From: Solea solea
Taxonomy: Eukaryota > Chordata > Actinopteri > Pleuronectiformes > Soleidae
Reading direction: 5' to 3'
Assembly (NCBI RefSeq): GCF_958295425.1
Contig: NC_081143.1
Location: forward strand, 26,269,086 to 26,333,085
Length of the DNA: 64,000 bases
Shown here in pieces: positions 12,375 to 26,000 of the stretch. Below the pieces are notes generated by a model. It was not told the DNA's origin. It saw nothing but the letters and a program-made list of their open reading frames with translations, and ran no database searches. Position 1 is the first letter of the stretch. Each line of letters starts with the position of its first letter. A program made the translations under genes and the position numbers.

Positions 12375-14858
12375 CACTTACTTCTTGATTTTATTAATCA
12401 GATGAGAAGTTGTTTCATTTAGTCATAAACAAAACAGTGGAGTCACCCCCTGTTGGCCATTCAAGAGAATACATGTTTCAGACATTTTAAAAGACCCAGA
12501 GACTACATGTGTTACTTATACACAGTCTTCTTTTTACAGACTTATAAGCCGCGTTTCCCCCCCCCCCCCGAGTGGAACGGTCCTAACACGAGCAGAGAAA
12601 CCAGCACTAACTGGACACTAGAGTGAGACGGCTCTTCAGGAGCGCTGTGACGTTTATACCACGCAGAGTTAGGTGCTTGATGAAGGGATTCGAAGCAGGT
12701 GTGCTCCTGCCGCAGGTGAACTGATTGACTGCAGAAGAAAAAAGGAGGCGGGGCATGACAAGCCTGAGCAAGGGCTTTACCAGTTACTGCACCAAACCAT
12801 ATTATTTTTCATTTATTTTTAGCCTTTGCTTAATCATGTCACCTTTTTACAGCCACTTCTTTTACACTGGTACGATGGCAGAGTGTGGAAATGAACACAA
12901 ACTCTGAAAATTCTCCCTTTGAATGAAATATTGTAGCACCGCCGTTTAATTAGATTTATACAACATTTTCATGAAAGGCTTTTACATTTGTTGTCATTTG
13001 CAGACTTGCACGAGCCATTAATTTACCAGGGCACAATTACATTTTTTAGTGTTCGACTATAGAAGGCTGCCTTTCTCAGCCACATCCGTCCCGTCTGTTT
13101 AAATAAGACAGGACCTACTGACCCATTACAACTTATTCGGTCTAGAATTAAAATTAAAACTAAATTAGGTCAACTATCTGCTTTTTGATGTCTCGCTCAC
13201 TCTCCTCCTACATTGCTCCATATTCTCTTTATTGTTAGCATCAGAACTAGATCTCCATGAGGTGATAAGGTTTCAGTGAAGTTGCACTGGGAGCTTTCAC
13301 CCTTTGTATAGTATTTGCTACGTTGGGTGTTTTTGTCATAGTTTTGCTCACGACAATGTTCATTTTAGAAATAAAAACAAGTTTTGCCCTTAACATTTTG
13401 AAAATATAGAACACTTGAGACTTATGTGATTCTTTTAAAAACATAAAATCTTCATGTAACCTTTTCTAAAATATGTAAAGTATAAGTATGACACTATATT
13501 TTTAGTGTTAGGGTTACGATTAGAGAACCTTACGCCTGTAACACTAAACGATGGCATGAAGTCACTATCTGTGATGCAGCTTAACCTTTGCTGATTGGCT
13601 GAGAGAAGTCGTGATTTTCCAACCTTACTGGACCGTGTGGCGTTTGGAAAGATTTTTTTTTCTGGACCATGGAGCAGAGGTGACACCTTATCTCTCACTC
13701 CATCATCTGAAGCATGTCTGTGAAGGTTCTCGGTCGTCCGAGTTCTAGTCATCTTCAGTAATTAGTTAGCTACACACTTGCTTGAGTTGAGTTTGAGGAA
13801 GTTCCACCTCTCATCCAAGAAGCCTGTGAAGCAGCATCAGCCTCCTTCTTCCTGTAGATGTTTACAGTCACAGTCATCATCATATTCTCACTCACGTCCT
13901 TATATCTCTCTAAGATGGCGACAGCTGGCAAATGTGAGTTGCAGTAAACAAGTTTCCCCGCCCCCCCCCCATCTCCTTCCACCTCTGCAAATCTGTCCTC
14001 TGCCACACAAACACATAAGCACTGGTGGCTGGCAGAGCCGTCACACCCACTATGCCTGACATCTTTCCATTAGGTTCAGCACAAGGAGGAGAGGAGAGAT
14101 ACTAAAGCAGACATACGGAAAGGCGGCAAGACGGTAAACGAGGAAAAGAAGAGACAAATTGAGCGACGCTGAGGAATCACAAGAGACGACGGGAACAGAA
14201 AAATAAAAAGAAGTGAGATAGAGACTCACGGGCAGCACAGAGGCTGACGCCACCAAATAAACACATCATATATTCGCCGAATTGCTAATATTTGCCTTTT
14301 CCCTGAATACAGCTTTAGATAGATAGAAAACGGCTTACTTGTTTGTTTGTTTTTAAGAAAGAAAAATGGAATATTGTGTAAATCCAAATACAACCAGATT
14401 TTTAAAATATGTGTTGCTAAATTTAGTTGCATATGCTCAGTTATACCCAAACTGGCCTCGGTGCTCTGCACATGTTTTACAGTTCCTGCCTCAGGGCTTT
14501 GACCTGGAAATCAAGGAAGAAGCTGGTAAACAGAAGACGATGGAAAAACATGGGAGGAAATCCAATCCTGAGCATTTTTGGACTGTTCAGCAAGTTCATG
14601 AATGGTAGAAAGTTTTTAGGCAGTAATGATTTCTCATGTTTTTCCAGATTGACTGGCAATAAAAGTCACACAACGACACAGCAGAGGAACACGGCTGTGC
14701 AACAATGAGCAGCTTGAGTTTGGCGCGGCGACCGTGGCAAGGCAGCCCTCCGCGGCGACACGTACCCAACTCTCAATTAAATTGCATTGCAGAGAGATTG
14801 CATTGTGCACACAAGAGAGAGAGGGGGAAAAAAACACTCTGTTAATGACACAAACTGT

Positions 14859-15394
14859 ATGGAGCCCCGGACATGACATGGTAAAACAAATAAATAAATT
14901 GTGCCCACGAAATAGCTACAATGTGCGTGCAAAATTCTATTTTGTGGCCATGAAATAAGTATAACGTGCGCACATTATACTTATTTCATGGCCAAGAAGT
15001 AGGTCTAATGTGCGCATGAAATACTAATTAATACTGTCATCATTCCTGGACAGCTGGGTAAGCAAATCGAGCGCACCTCCTCTAAGGTCAAAGGTAGAGG
15101 CAGTAGAGTGGCTAAAGCTACACGATGGACAAAAATAGCGTGATCGAGTTTTATTTTAGGTTGTGAATGAGCTACAAAGACATTCTGAAAAGCCTGTCAT
15201 TGCAAGGAAACATTATTACCGAGATTTAAACAGAATATTGAGAGGCAGGTTCGACAATAACAACACAACACCGCTTGCTTTGCTTACCCAGGTGTCCAGG
15301 AATGATAATATTATTAATTAGTATTTCACGTTATAGCTATTTCGTGGGCATAATTTATTAAATATTTTTACCATGTCATGTCCGGGGCTCCATC
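14859..15394. mobile_element. Nonautonomous DNA transposon (MITE) with long terminal inverted repeats
   Basis: The left end begins 'atggagccccggacatgaca' and the right end is its exact inverse, ending 'tgtcatgtccggggctccat'. The inverted similarity continues inward through 'gcccacgaaatagct', 'gaaatactaattaat' and 'cattcctggaca..ctgggtaagcaaa', so the arms are roughly 200 bp. There is no transposase frame inside. The left arm carries about 100 bp absent from the right arm, containing a 48-bp near-palindrome (14946 to 14993). I could not fix a target-site duplication, so the superfamily stays open. Confidence 0.8.
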
Positions 15395-16551
15395 CTGGTA
15401 CCAAGTAGCTACAAGCTCCAGTCGTTTGAGCCTAGCCAACTAGCATAGCAGAGTCGGATACACTACATTGTTTCCCCACAATACTTATTTATTTACCAGG
15501 ACGACGACCATATAGTCCAATTAAACGACATAGTTGATCATTAAACAATACAACACTGACGGAAACCACATTGTGGTCATTAAACAATAGACTCTTTGCC
15601 TGGATAAGTTGACGATCTCTTAAATATCTGTTCCCTTCTTTAATCTTGCTGCTGCCTTTTCAACCAGGAACTGAAAGTCTCTCCCTCTTAATGCTGTGAG
15701 GTGAAAGTGTGGTTAAAATAAAGCACTTATTAAATGGGGTTTCTTACCAGTGGGAACTGGACATAATACATCTACACTTCATTAAATACAAGCTGTACCT
15801 GTAGGTATTTAGATCACATATTAGCCTTTTGTGATTTACAGTAAATCTAACACACGTGCAGACAGTTTGCTGACAGAAATCAATTGTTACAACTTTAACT
15901 GCACTGCCCCCAAGAGGCCAAATGATTACAATGACACAGCTTCAATGGAGAGACACTAAAAAGTTGATGCTCTCGATCAAATACACTGGTGATGTAATGG
16001 AAGTCACTGTAGCGGGGATGATGCACAGAGCTCATGTTCAGGGGTGGAAACAGTGGCCTGATGGAAGATTAAGCTTCACAGCTGTGACGCCGCTGCGATG
16101 CCGGCACCCTCTTGATTTAGCAGATAAATTTACCAAAAAAAAAAAGACACAATCCATCAAGGATCTGCCGAATAACAACAACTGATTCAAGAAAATAAAT
16201 CAGTCTGTCTGTTGGGTCTCTCACAGCAATGGAAAATTCCAGGGTTATCAGTATTAACAATGTTTTTGGGTTGTTTTTTTTACCTTGATCCACCTGCCTC
16301 TCACTCTTCTTTTCTCCCCCCGCCCCCCCGACACGTCGTCCATCATTTTAATCTTCCCAGGCCTCCTTTCTGCCTGGCTGTCCTTTACAAGGCCCTGTGG
16401 ATTTAATGTGATGGACAGAGGAGAGTGAGCGTTTCCCTGACAGCTGTTTCACTCTGCCTCCAATTGACCTGGTCCACTGTTTCCACAGTGAGTCGTGCTT
16501 ATGCACAGCCGAGGTCATAAATTTAACGTTTACAGGAGACACAAACAAATG

Positions 16552-16603
16552 CAGGAGGAGGAGGAGGAGGAGGAAGAGGAGGAGGAGGAGGAGGAGGAGG
16601 ATG
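16552..16603 (+). repeat. (GAG)n trinucleotide tract
   Basis: About seventeen GAG/GAA units. The poly-Glu frame through it has no homology or splice context. Confidence 0.85.
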
Positions 16604-19600
16604 AGGAGGGCCGCACAAATACCATTCTCACATGCTCGGACAAGACGAGCCGCACGCTCCAACAGAAGCATACAGACGTCATTAAACGTGTGTTAACGAC
16701 GGCACCTTTCGCCCCGGTTTAAGATCCATACATCATATTTACGAGGTTGTAGTTGTAAATAGACAAAAGCGACACCGAGGACGCTTCCCGTTTTCGTTTG
16801 ACGCGGAAAATCCGCAGCTTGAAAGATCCACATTTCGTCGAATTCTGATTCAGCCACAAATAAAAGGCGCACTTGAAATCTAAGTACAAAAGACTGAGTA
16901 CAATCTGTGTCTCCAATTCTTAAACACTTAAACTGCCACGCTGTAAAACGGTTCACTCCCAGTACCAGATTCATTGAGAAAATCAACATTTTTTAACATC
17001 TGTGATCATTATAAACTTCAGTGTCCAGAGAGACGAGGTTGTCACTTTTATTTAGAGTTTGTCTCAAAGGGCTTTTACAGCCTGGACAATAAGTGACATC
17101 CTCTCTCTGCTGTGTTCACACCGGACGTGTCAACGTTACACACAGTGTCAATGTGATATACGCACCGGCTGGGTCAGACTCCACTCAGGGAAACGTACGA
17201 CACTTTATCTCTTATGGAAACCGTCGTCTTGTGTGGTTTCACGACACATCACACTGAGCCACTGCCGGACATAACGTGGCAATGAGAGTCGCTTCCAGCG
17301 ATTCTTCTGCATGACGAGCTCCACACGGAGCTCCCGATGGTTCCAGCTCTGTATGCTGTTGTGAAACCACACAAGACGACGGTTTCTTCTCTGCAGACGT
17401 TTCCAACAATGCTTTGATGAATTTGATGAATTGATGGTGAAAAGAAATGCCTGTTACTTCTGTTTAAAATATTGGCGACCTGTGGCCAGCGCTCCCATCG
17501 TGTCAATCATGTCACAAAATGTCAAAAAGAACAAATCCTCAGGAAGAGCCACAGAAGACGGACGTCTCTCTTCCAGGATGGACAGACAATCAGCGGTGAT
17601 CATGAGTGAGAGGGTCGTGTTACACCTCCACACCACTCTGTGTGTTTTTCAGTACAGTGGTGCTGCTGGTGTATACACGCTCACGCTCCCTCACACTCCG
17701 GTCTGGATGTGTTTTCAGGTCAGGAACACGACATGAAAGGAACAAACAAAACTCCTCACCAGTTACGCACGCTTGTTTTAAGTGGGTGCAGATTTTATTA
17801 GTTGTTTAGTGTCTGAAATCCTTTTCTTTGTGTCACCGCTGGCACCCCGCGTCTCCAGTTAGAGCAAGCAAGTGTGTTTCAAGTGTGGTTCCCGGCACAG
17901 GGCGACTGTCTGCGCTGATTAAATGTCAGACCTGATAAAAACACACTTGGAAACCAGCTCCAACACCAAGAGAGGACTCCCATTGTGGGTCTGCCTCCAT
18001 CCGTCCAGTACATCTCCAATATAATTTACATTCAATCCTTTAAGTCACATATTGCTATGAACTTTCCAGTGAAGATTTAATTAAGTTTTGTCATCATCAT
18101 CTTGAGATGATGACGATTATGTCGTGATCTCAGGGTCAGGAGCTTTGATAATCCTTGGTTTTTTGTAAACCTCACATTATACCTCACTTTTATAACTTTT
18201 TTTTTATAACTGACTTTTTAATGTGGTGCTCCATCTCTTTAAATCTAATTGAGGATCATGTCATTCTGCTTTTTTATTGACCTCCGCTGGCTGCTCGAGG
18301 CCGCCCAAATCAAATTCAGGTCATTAGTGCTTTCCTGCAGAGCAAATTCTGAATCATCTCATTAAACCTGGTCCTGTGAGCATATGGAACGTTCCTGCTA
18401 CGCCAGTGTTTCTAGAATGGTAAAATGGGGCTCTGTGAAAAGTCTCCAGGGTTTTCTGTATCATTATTATTATTATTAACATGACAAATGTACAGCAGAC
18501 CTGTATTTTTACTTTAACAAAATGTTTTGGTAGTAAATGGTGTGATATGAAACATTTCTTTCTAATGATCTAATGATGATGGGGTGCTCCCCCAGGATTT
18601 ATTATCTTGTAGGAAAAAGAGAGCTCGTGTTGGTGGCATTACCATCTCAGCACACTGTTCAAATCACAGTCCAGACCAGGGTTGTCAAACATAGGGCCTG
18701 CGGGGCAGAACTGGCACACCAGAGGGTCCAATCTGGATTAGAATTAGAATCTCATCCTAATGTGAAATACTATAATTTTCAGATCCAGATAACTGTGACC
18801 AAATATTTTGATCTAGATCTACTAATGCACATGTGTAAATGTGTACATTTCGGTATAATATGAGTAACATTTGTAGTTCTTGTTGTTTATAGTGATATTA
18901 TTCTAGCAGTATGACCCACTTGAGATGAAATTGCTGTCATGGGTGTCAAATAAACGCAGATTTCTAAAAAATGAACAAAAGTGTCCTGGAAAAAACTATT
19001 TTGAGCAGACTACACTTTGAATTCAAAAGTCCAAGCCCCTTTCTTTTACTCTCTTTCTTTGGCATACTTGTTCAAATGACAACATGATGCCCAAAAACAA
19101 CAAATACTCTCAAAAGATTAAAGACATAAAGTTAACCTACCTGTCGAGTAGAAACAGCGCCACCATGGCATCACTCTGCAGCCCTTTCTGGACTTTCGGT
19201 TGTCGCCACTGTTCAAAAGAAAATTATCCCCAACCCTCTCTTAAATAAAGTAAAAATGTAAAGAGTGAAACACAAGCCAAACCAGGGAAAGAGAGAAAAA
19301 CCCAGACAGGACTGAAATGTAACCAAAGACTAACCAACAAACCAAAACAGACACTGGTGAGCACAGAGGCTAAATACAGGCAGGGACAATCAAACACAGG
19401 TGTGGCAAACAAGACACAGGTGAGACACATTAGGGAGGGACAGACAATCAAGGAAGACAGGACAGGAAGCCAAAATACACACAAGGTGCACAGGAAAGAA
19501 AAACTTCAAATGAAAAGAGGGAGCAAAGAAAACTCAAGGTAAAGAAAACAAAAGTCCAAACTGAATAAATGTGTAAGAAAAATAAGAAGAGCAAGAGACA

Positions 19601-19709
19601 CAGTGTTAGTTTAATTTGAAATTGAAATTTGAAATAAAATACATCCGTGGAGAGGACGTCAATTCTAGACACACTTTGACAAATAGAACCCGGGCTTTAG
19701 TGTCGACCT

Positions 19710-19810
19710 CAAAGACTGTATATAAAAGGGATGTAGTGAAATGTCCAATATTGAAGTGCCTGCAACCTGTATTCTCTTTATTGTCCATAAGGGGGCGACT
19801 GCATTGGTTT
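19710..19810. repeat. Fish dispersed repeat ('gggggcgactgcattggttt')
   Basis: It includes 'gactgtatataaaagggatg' and 'aagggggcgactgcattggt'. A related '..cagggggcgactccactag' block lies at 22050 to 22082. These phrases are common in fish genomes; the class is not clear from sequence alone. Confidence 0.45.
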
Positions 19811-19811
19811 G

Positions 19812-20040
19812 AATGAATGAATTTTAGAATTTAATTTTATTAATCCCCTTAGGGAAAGTATTCCTCTGCATTTGACCCATCCTAGAATAAGGAGCAGTGG
19901 GCTGCCACACTGAGTAGCGCCCGGGGAGCTTTGGGGGTTGGGTACCTTGCTTATCAGGGGTACCCCAGCCCTTTTTGACCAGTGACCCTCCGGTTACAAG
20001 TCAAGTTCCCTTTCCACTTGGCCACGGGCTGCCCATGGCC
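19812..20040 (+). repeat. Widespread fish interspersed repeat
   Basis: It runs from 'ttttattaatccccttaggg' through 'ggagcagtgggctgccacac' and 'agtagcgcccggggagcttt' to 'cttggccacgggctgccc'. This order of phrases is familiar from many fish genomic sequences. It is probably the 3' part of a retroposon. Confidence 0.55.
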
Positions 20041-21099
20041 AGGGGCTGCCCATGCATTACGTCCATGAGAATATGACTCCAATTGTCACTTGATTTATAA
20101 TGTTAATATTATTATAATAATCATAATAATAATGTTAATAGACATTTTCCTGAGTTTAATTGAGTAGTTTCAGGTCTCCTTTAACACAACAAGACTTCCA
20201 TTTTGTAAATTGTGGTCCTGTTTACAGTTTAAAAAAAGACCATTGGCAGCTTTTTTAATAAGCTCCACCCATTGTTTTCCTCCCTTGCTCCACCCTCTCA
20301 TCCAAATATGATCTCTTCATGTTTCAAAAATGGCAAAACTCAAGGCGTTATCAAGCATGAATCATGATATCTGATATTCTTAATATCTTAATATTAATTC
20401 TAAGTAAAGTATATTTGTATTTGGAGTCAGATTCCAGCGTGCGTGACGACACCAGGGCCTCGGTATCCTCATGTATGTGCCGTGTCACGGACACACATTC
20501 ATGCTTCCCTGCACATTCACAACCACTTTCCATCCACTTCACACAAGGTCAGTCTCAGACGCGTTCATACAGCATATCTGTATTCATCACGTCTCCATTC
20601 ACAGCCGAGCAGCGAGGTGCCGGCGGCACGGTGTCCTCTCTCTGCTGCTGCCTCCCAATTCCAGCTGCATTTGATGGTTGGTACGAGATTTTTCTTTCTT
20701 GTTAAATCTTGCGCTGAACCTGATCCGTCCGGCGTGATGAGATTTGCTGCACAAAATATGTGGATGTAGTTTTGGAGACATGGCGAAGAGGTCGTCGTTG
20801 TTGTTGTTGTTTTGTTTGTTGTTGTGTTTCCTTTTTCCTAAATTTGATGGGAAAATCTAAGCAGCTGGGACGGAGTTCATGTTTACTTTCAGCCTTGAGG
20901 AGGGGAAACTCAGCTGGTGTGTACAAGCCTGAGTAAACAGAGAGACGATGAAGGTAATAAGAGATGGAGAGGCGGTGAGGAAAGCCAGAGAGGGAGGACG
21001 GGAGGTTTCGATGAGGGGAAAGATGTCAGGGTGGTTCATTATATACAGACTTCACAGACACAAGGACACCATTCCCTTCATAAAACACACACACACATG

Positions 21100-21290
21100 C
21101 ACATGTCTTAGTGAGGACACTCATTGAATAATAACCTTACCCTAACCTTAACCATCACAACTAAGGGCCTATCCCTAACCCTAAAACCAGGTCTTAACCC
21201 TGAAAAATCCCTTTAAAGTTGTGAGGACCAACAAAAATGTCCCTACAAAGATATAAAGAGGGCTAAACACACACACAATCAATAAAACAC
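21100..21290. repeat. 'Gtgaggacac...taaccctaac' fish repeat
   Basis: It contains 'agtgaggacactcattgaa', then 'ccctaaccttaaccatcaca' and 'cctaaccctaaaaccaggtc'. Related pieces occur at 34540 to 34640 and 61660 to 61835. It looks telomere-like but is an interstitial dispersed repeat. Confidence 0.55.
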
Positions 21291-21329
21291 AACACAAACA
21301 CAAATTTATCAACAGATCTGTGCCACAGG

Positions 21330-21765
21330 TGCACCCTTGGTAACTTAAAGTGGGAATAATTCACAACTCTTATCCTACGGGTGTGTGCTTATAGGTCACA
21401 TTTTCAGGCTTTACAAAATGCTTTTTTTCATCTTTGTATGTGTTGATGAGACAGTAGTCACAAAAAATACAGTTTTTCTTCTATTTTTGTTCATAAAAAC
21501 AAGTCGAGCGAACTTTGAAATGCGACATATTTCCAATTTTCCCAAATTCAATCCAATTTTTAAAGACTTTTTGCTCAGGTGCGTTTATATAATTGGGGAA
21601 AATGGAAACAAAAATCTTTTGTCATCAGATTGCCTATAGGATGTGCTGAAAAAAAGGATATAAGATACTCCATATTGCACATTCTTATACGCCTCTGTAT
21701 ATACGTATGTTTTAAAATAGTAATGGAAAAAAGCAGCATAAATGCTCTGTGTTCTAAGAGTTAAA
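21330..21765 (+). repeat. Dispersed repeat family B, copy 2
   Basis: This copy is inverted relative to 8346 to 8780 and shares several landmarks, including 'gtgctgaaaaaaaggatata' and 'gctctgtgttctaagagtta'. The copies have diverged by substitutions and small indels. Confidence 0.65.
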
Positions 21766-21988
21766 CATCGTCTGTTGAAAATATTGATGATCCTTGAAAA
21801 TCATGCACAATGATAAATCAGTCTTTAATCAAATTAAGGTTTGTGTAAAAAAAAAAAACACAATTTAATTTCCATTTTTCAACAAAAATCTGTTTTAATA
21901 AGTGCTTCACTTTTCATATGGTTCACTTTGTACACTGTCATTTAAGGAAAGCACTGGTGTGTTCACACCTGACGACATTCTATCAAAG

Positions 21989-22034
21989 ACCGTACATAAC
22001 AAGTGGATGTCGTCTTCCACTTCTTATGTACGGT
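21989..22034. repeat. 46-bp near-perfect hairpin
   Basis: Two 19-base arms flank an 8-base loop: 'accgtacataacaagtgga' and 'tccacttcttatgtacggt'. Only one position in the stem fails to pair. Confidence 0.85.
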
Positions 22035-22492
22035 ACAAGTACAATATACACTGAATAGCCAGCAGGGGGCGACTCCACTAGTTGCAAAAAAAAGAGGTCA
22101 GTTTGACTGGAAGTCAATGAGAAAATGAGCCTATTTCATGATACATGATTTACAACAATAAACATTTATCTGAGGAGTTAATGGACTACAGTAATAGTTT
22201 TAGTTCCTTTTCAATCGAACATGATTTCGACAATAAACAATAAAAGGATACATGCTGTAGGTGTGGACACCTGTGTGATTGACAGCTGGTATCGTCCAAC
22301 AGGAGCCGAGTATGCCGGATAAGATGTGTGGCGGAAATGTGTGAGTGAAAAACTGGCAAAAACTGTAGCTTATAGCAACGTTTTGTCATTATTAAGACTA
22401 GAAAAGTGCTGTTTTGCAAAATGTCAAATTATCATCAGCTGCCATTTGGATGACTGTACACACAGAGTCAATCAAAGCAAAGGTCCCCTATA

Positions 22493-22495
22493 TAG

Positions 22496-22572
<77 letters not shown>

Positions 22573-22605
22573 TACATATACATATATATACGTATATATA
22601 CACGA
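22493..22605. repeat. (TA)n/(CATA)n microsatellite
   Basis: A TA run with GTA and CATA interruptions. Confidence 0.9.
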
Positions 22606-23029
22606 TGTAAGAAGTGGTGAATAAAAATGACCTCTTGCAAGAACATGTGCAGAAGGTTCTACATGGTATCTTCAGGAAATAGCCGTACTACCACAAAACT
22701 CATGGTATTATTACCTTAACACAAATAATCCTTCAGCCAAACTCATGCATGTTACATCATCAACGCACATTAAGAGTGTCTAAGACTTGTCCTTGCCGTC
22801 CCCGGCTCTGATGAGATTCCATCAAACTGAATCCACCTCACATTGAACTCATCTGTAATTTCTGCTCAGCTGGGATTGGCCGCGGCCGCACTCGACCACC
22901 GTGTGGACGGATAAAGTGGAAGACAATCAGTGAGTGTCTAGTCACTGATGGAACATGTCCCTGATGCAGGAGGTCCAACAGTCACGTCCCACTTGTTTCT
23001 GGAACTAGTCGTCATCACTTGTGATGAGT

Positions 23030-23081
23030 TCAAGGACACCAGCTGGTGAGAGGGTACAGCATGCAGTGGACAGTCCTGAAC
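23030..23081 (-). CDS. mfng: mfng exon 8 (last coding exon)
   Basis: It begins after 'tgtctgcag' and completes the split Arg codon. It encodes [16 protein letters not shown] and stops at TGA (23030 to 23032). The YP-x-T-x-WCP ending is the conserved end of fringe proteins. Confidence 0.92.
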
Positions 23082-26000
23082 CTGCAGACAAGACAAATTA
23101 AATACACGCTGTTAAATGTGACGATATTTCTTTGCACATTTTAATTAAATGTTAAAATGTTTAGGGTTTGAGGCTCTTTAGCCCCTCCCACCAGACGGGC
23201 ACAGATAAAAGCACACTCCTCAGGTGCGTCTGATAACCCGATACAGTTTCTTTATATTATACTTTTCTTTTGTCAACCTGGAGACATTAGGTCACATTTT
23301 CGCAGGGTTGAAAACTGCAGTGCAGAAGTTAACGAGCAGAGATTTACACTATGCTGAAAAGTTATGACGGAATTATTGATCAATAACAACAGAAATGTTG
23401 TCGACTACACCTTTAAACTTCTAAAGTACCAAGTCATGTTTGATGCCAGTAAATAAAACTTCATTTAATGAGGTAAGAGCCTTTAAAAGTCACTTTTATG
23501 AAGGAGTTATGGCCAAGATAAAAAAAAATCGAAGTTCTAGTCAATTATTTAATGAACAACAGGAAAATGTTTTTGCTCTACTTTCTTAAGAGGACAAAGT
23601 TGTGTTGATGTTGTTTACTTTAGTAACACATTCATATAGATATTGTGCACATGTAACCACAGCTAATAGCTCTTATTTGTACCCAAAATGTTTAACTGCA
23701 CTTATTGTAAGTCGCTTTGGATAAAAGCGTCTGCTAAATGACATGTAATGTAATGTAATACCAATATCAACAATACACAAAATCCAAGATGCAAAATATT
23801 GTTTTTCAGTATTGTTACAGTTTTAAAGTTCAGAGTTTCCACCGGCCGAAAGCTTTAGAATTGATGGAGCAAAGTGGTGACAGCGCGGCAGATTAATGAC
23901 AGATTTATTACAGCTGTTGATCAACATGACCTTGTTTGTTCATTTGTGTTTGACTGTTTTAGCGACAGCGTGACAAGATTTGCATCTTGCCCCCTAATCT
24001 GTTTATGACGCCGTCCACAAATCACCGTTGTCACATTTCCTTGAAAAAGAAAAAAACAAAACCTAGTAAACAAAAGTCTAACGTAAAACTCGCAGCGACG
24101 CTGGGCGTGACTGTCCTGCGTGAACGGAAACATTATCGCTAAGAGCTCACCGTGGAGCACTTTGTTCTTACAGCAGGAGACGGCGAGGACACTATTTATC
24201 AATCGTCTGTTATTTATTAATAATATATCTGTGAGAAATATACCATGTGATTTCTTCAAGGTTTGAAAAGTACAATTTTCTACATAATATAACATTTCTG
24301 TAACCATATTATTGTGAGCTAAATCAGGTAAACAACCATTTCCACATTTCCATTTTTGACACAACTGGCAGCTCCACACGACTCCCTCTCTCTGTAGTAG
24401 TGTTCAGATCTGGTTCTGTTGCCCGGTGAATTTTCCGTTGCCGCACACAGGAAGTGATTTGTCTTATGCCAAAGCGAGACAGCTGCACACAGGTTGGACG
24501 ATGACTGAACACAAAGCAGTTCCCAGAAAGTAGTTTCAGAAGTAACTCCAGTGCCAAAAGCTATGAAATGATTATTCAGATCAGTCGGAAACCTCGAGAA
24601 CCTTGTGTGGATGCTCCAGACATTCTCCATGTATAAATAATTACCACTGCCTCATGTCGGTGTAAAGTTTCCCTCCTCTGTGATCACCTGCCCCGCCCTG
24701 ATGTGTTTCACCTGCTCCTCGTTATCCCTCCACCTGTGGATTTAGCCTGCATGTTTCCAGTGAGTGTCCTTGCCCTTATTTAAGATCTCTTACTAGTCGC
24801 CGTTTTACCTCTTTTGTTGCGTTTCTCTGTTTAAACTGAGGGTTTTGTCGAGTCATGCTTTTGAGTCCACATCCAGTGTTTCTTCAGTCCGATTCTGGAT
24901 CTGATCTCAAATATTCCCGCTGTGTTTGTCATATGTGAATCAATGGCAGTTGCTGGTCTTTGGAACAGGGGAAGCTTATTTCAGTCACAGTTATTTATAC
25001 ATAAATTCTGCAAACAAACAACTAGAACAAGGTAATGTGATAATTATGTAAAACTAAAATGCTATAATACTGTTTTTATTTACAGTGTACATGTACAAAT
25101 GAAAATGGTCAAATAACATGCAACGAGCAGAAACGGCTCTGCTGTTGTGTATGTCTCTGCAATGGAGTCAATCAAATACTGGCTCCGCCTTTCAGACAGT
25201 TCCTCCAATCCTCATGTAGAATTCCAGCTTCCAAGCCCCGCTCACTGCTCCATTGACTCCCAGAGAAGGTGAGCTTCCCTGAAAGTGACGTTTTTTGCCG
25301 CATTTGTCCAAAACCTATTCTGTGCGGTCCCATAGAGAACAGCTGAAGCTGAGCTTCAAGTGGTTTTAATGCGGAGGCTGCTACGGGAATACGAAAATCA
25401 CGTAAAGACTTCTTCAAGGCCCGCTATCAGAGTTAGGGTAACATTTTTACTAGTGCTACTAGTTCTAATCGTGTTCTAGCACACGTTTAGTAAAGTATTG
25501 TAGTAAGTATTGAAATGTATATACAAAGATGAGTTTCCCTTAATCCTGGTCCTGGGAACCCAATGCCCTGCATGTTTTAGATGTTTCACTGCTCCAGCAC
25601 ACCTGATTCAGTCAGCTCATCAACAAGATTTGCAAAACCCTGGTGACGAAGCATTCATTTGAATCAGGTGTGTCCACTGATGTGAACGTACGACAATCAC
25701 ACAGACACAGGCGAGCTCCGGCTGAAGTGACAGACTTACCTGGAGGGGTCGTCCTCTTTGGAGAATCTTCCTTTCACCTCGATGCTGTTCATCTTGTTCT
25801 CAAACATCCCATAGCTCAGTGTCACCTGCGGCGGAGAACACACACAGAGAGAGAGAGGCTTTACGACAAACACCAACAAGAACGTGTGCATGTAATTTAT
25901 CCGTCATGGAAGTGCTTGTACCTGTTGTGGGATACTTCTGTGGTTCACGAGCAGCAGGTTCTCCAGGTGAGAGTGGAATAGCGGACAGTTCACCATGGAG

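Larger units (their letters stand above)
1..23029. other. Gene-poor, repeat-rich flank (no protein gene recognised)
   Basis: I found no exon chain, RNA gene or conserved protein motif in this stretch on either strand. The open frames here are short, lack splice context and mostly run through microsatellites or dispersed repeats. It holds SINE fragments, LINE-like tails, inverted-repeat elements, GAG/CTC triplet tracts and AT-rich microsatellites, listed separately. The left part of it (roughly 22000 to 23029) should contain the 3' UTR of the minus-strand fringe gene, but no clear poly(A) signal could be placed. Confidence 0.6.

Noticed and set aside
16495..16722. Acidic poly-Glu protein
   Set aside because: The frame is a translated GAG tract with no homology or splice sites.
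21130..21200. Telomere repeat
   Set aside because: 'Ccctaaccctaa' phrases are irregular and belong to a dispersed fish repeat with related pieces at 34540 and 61660.
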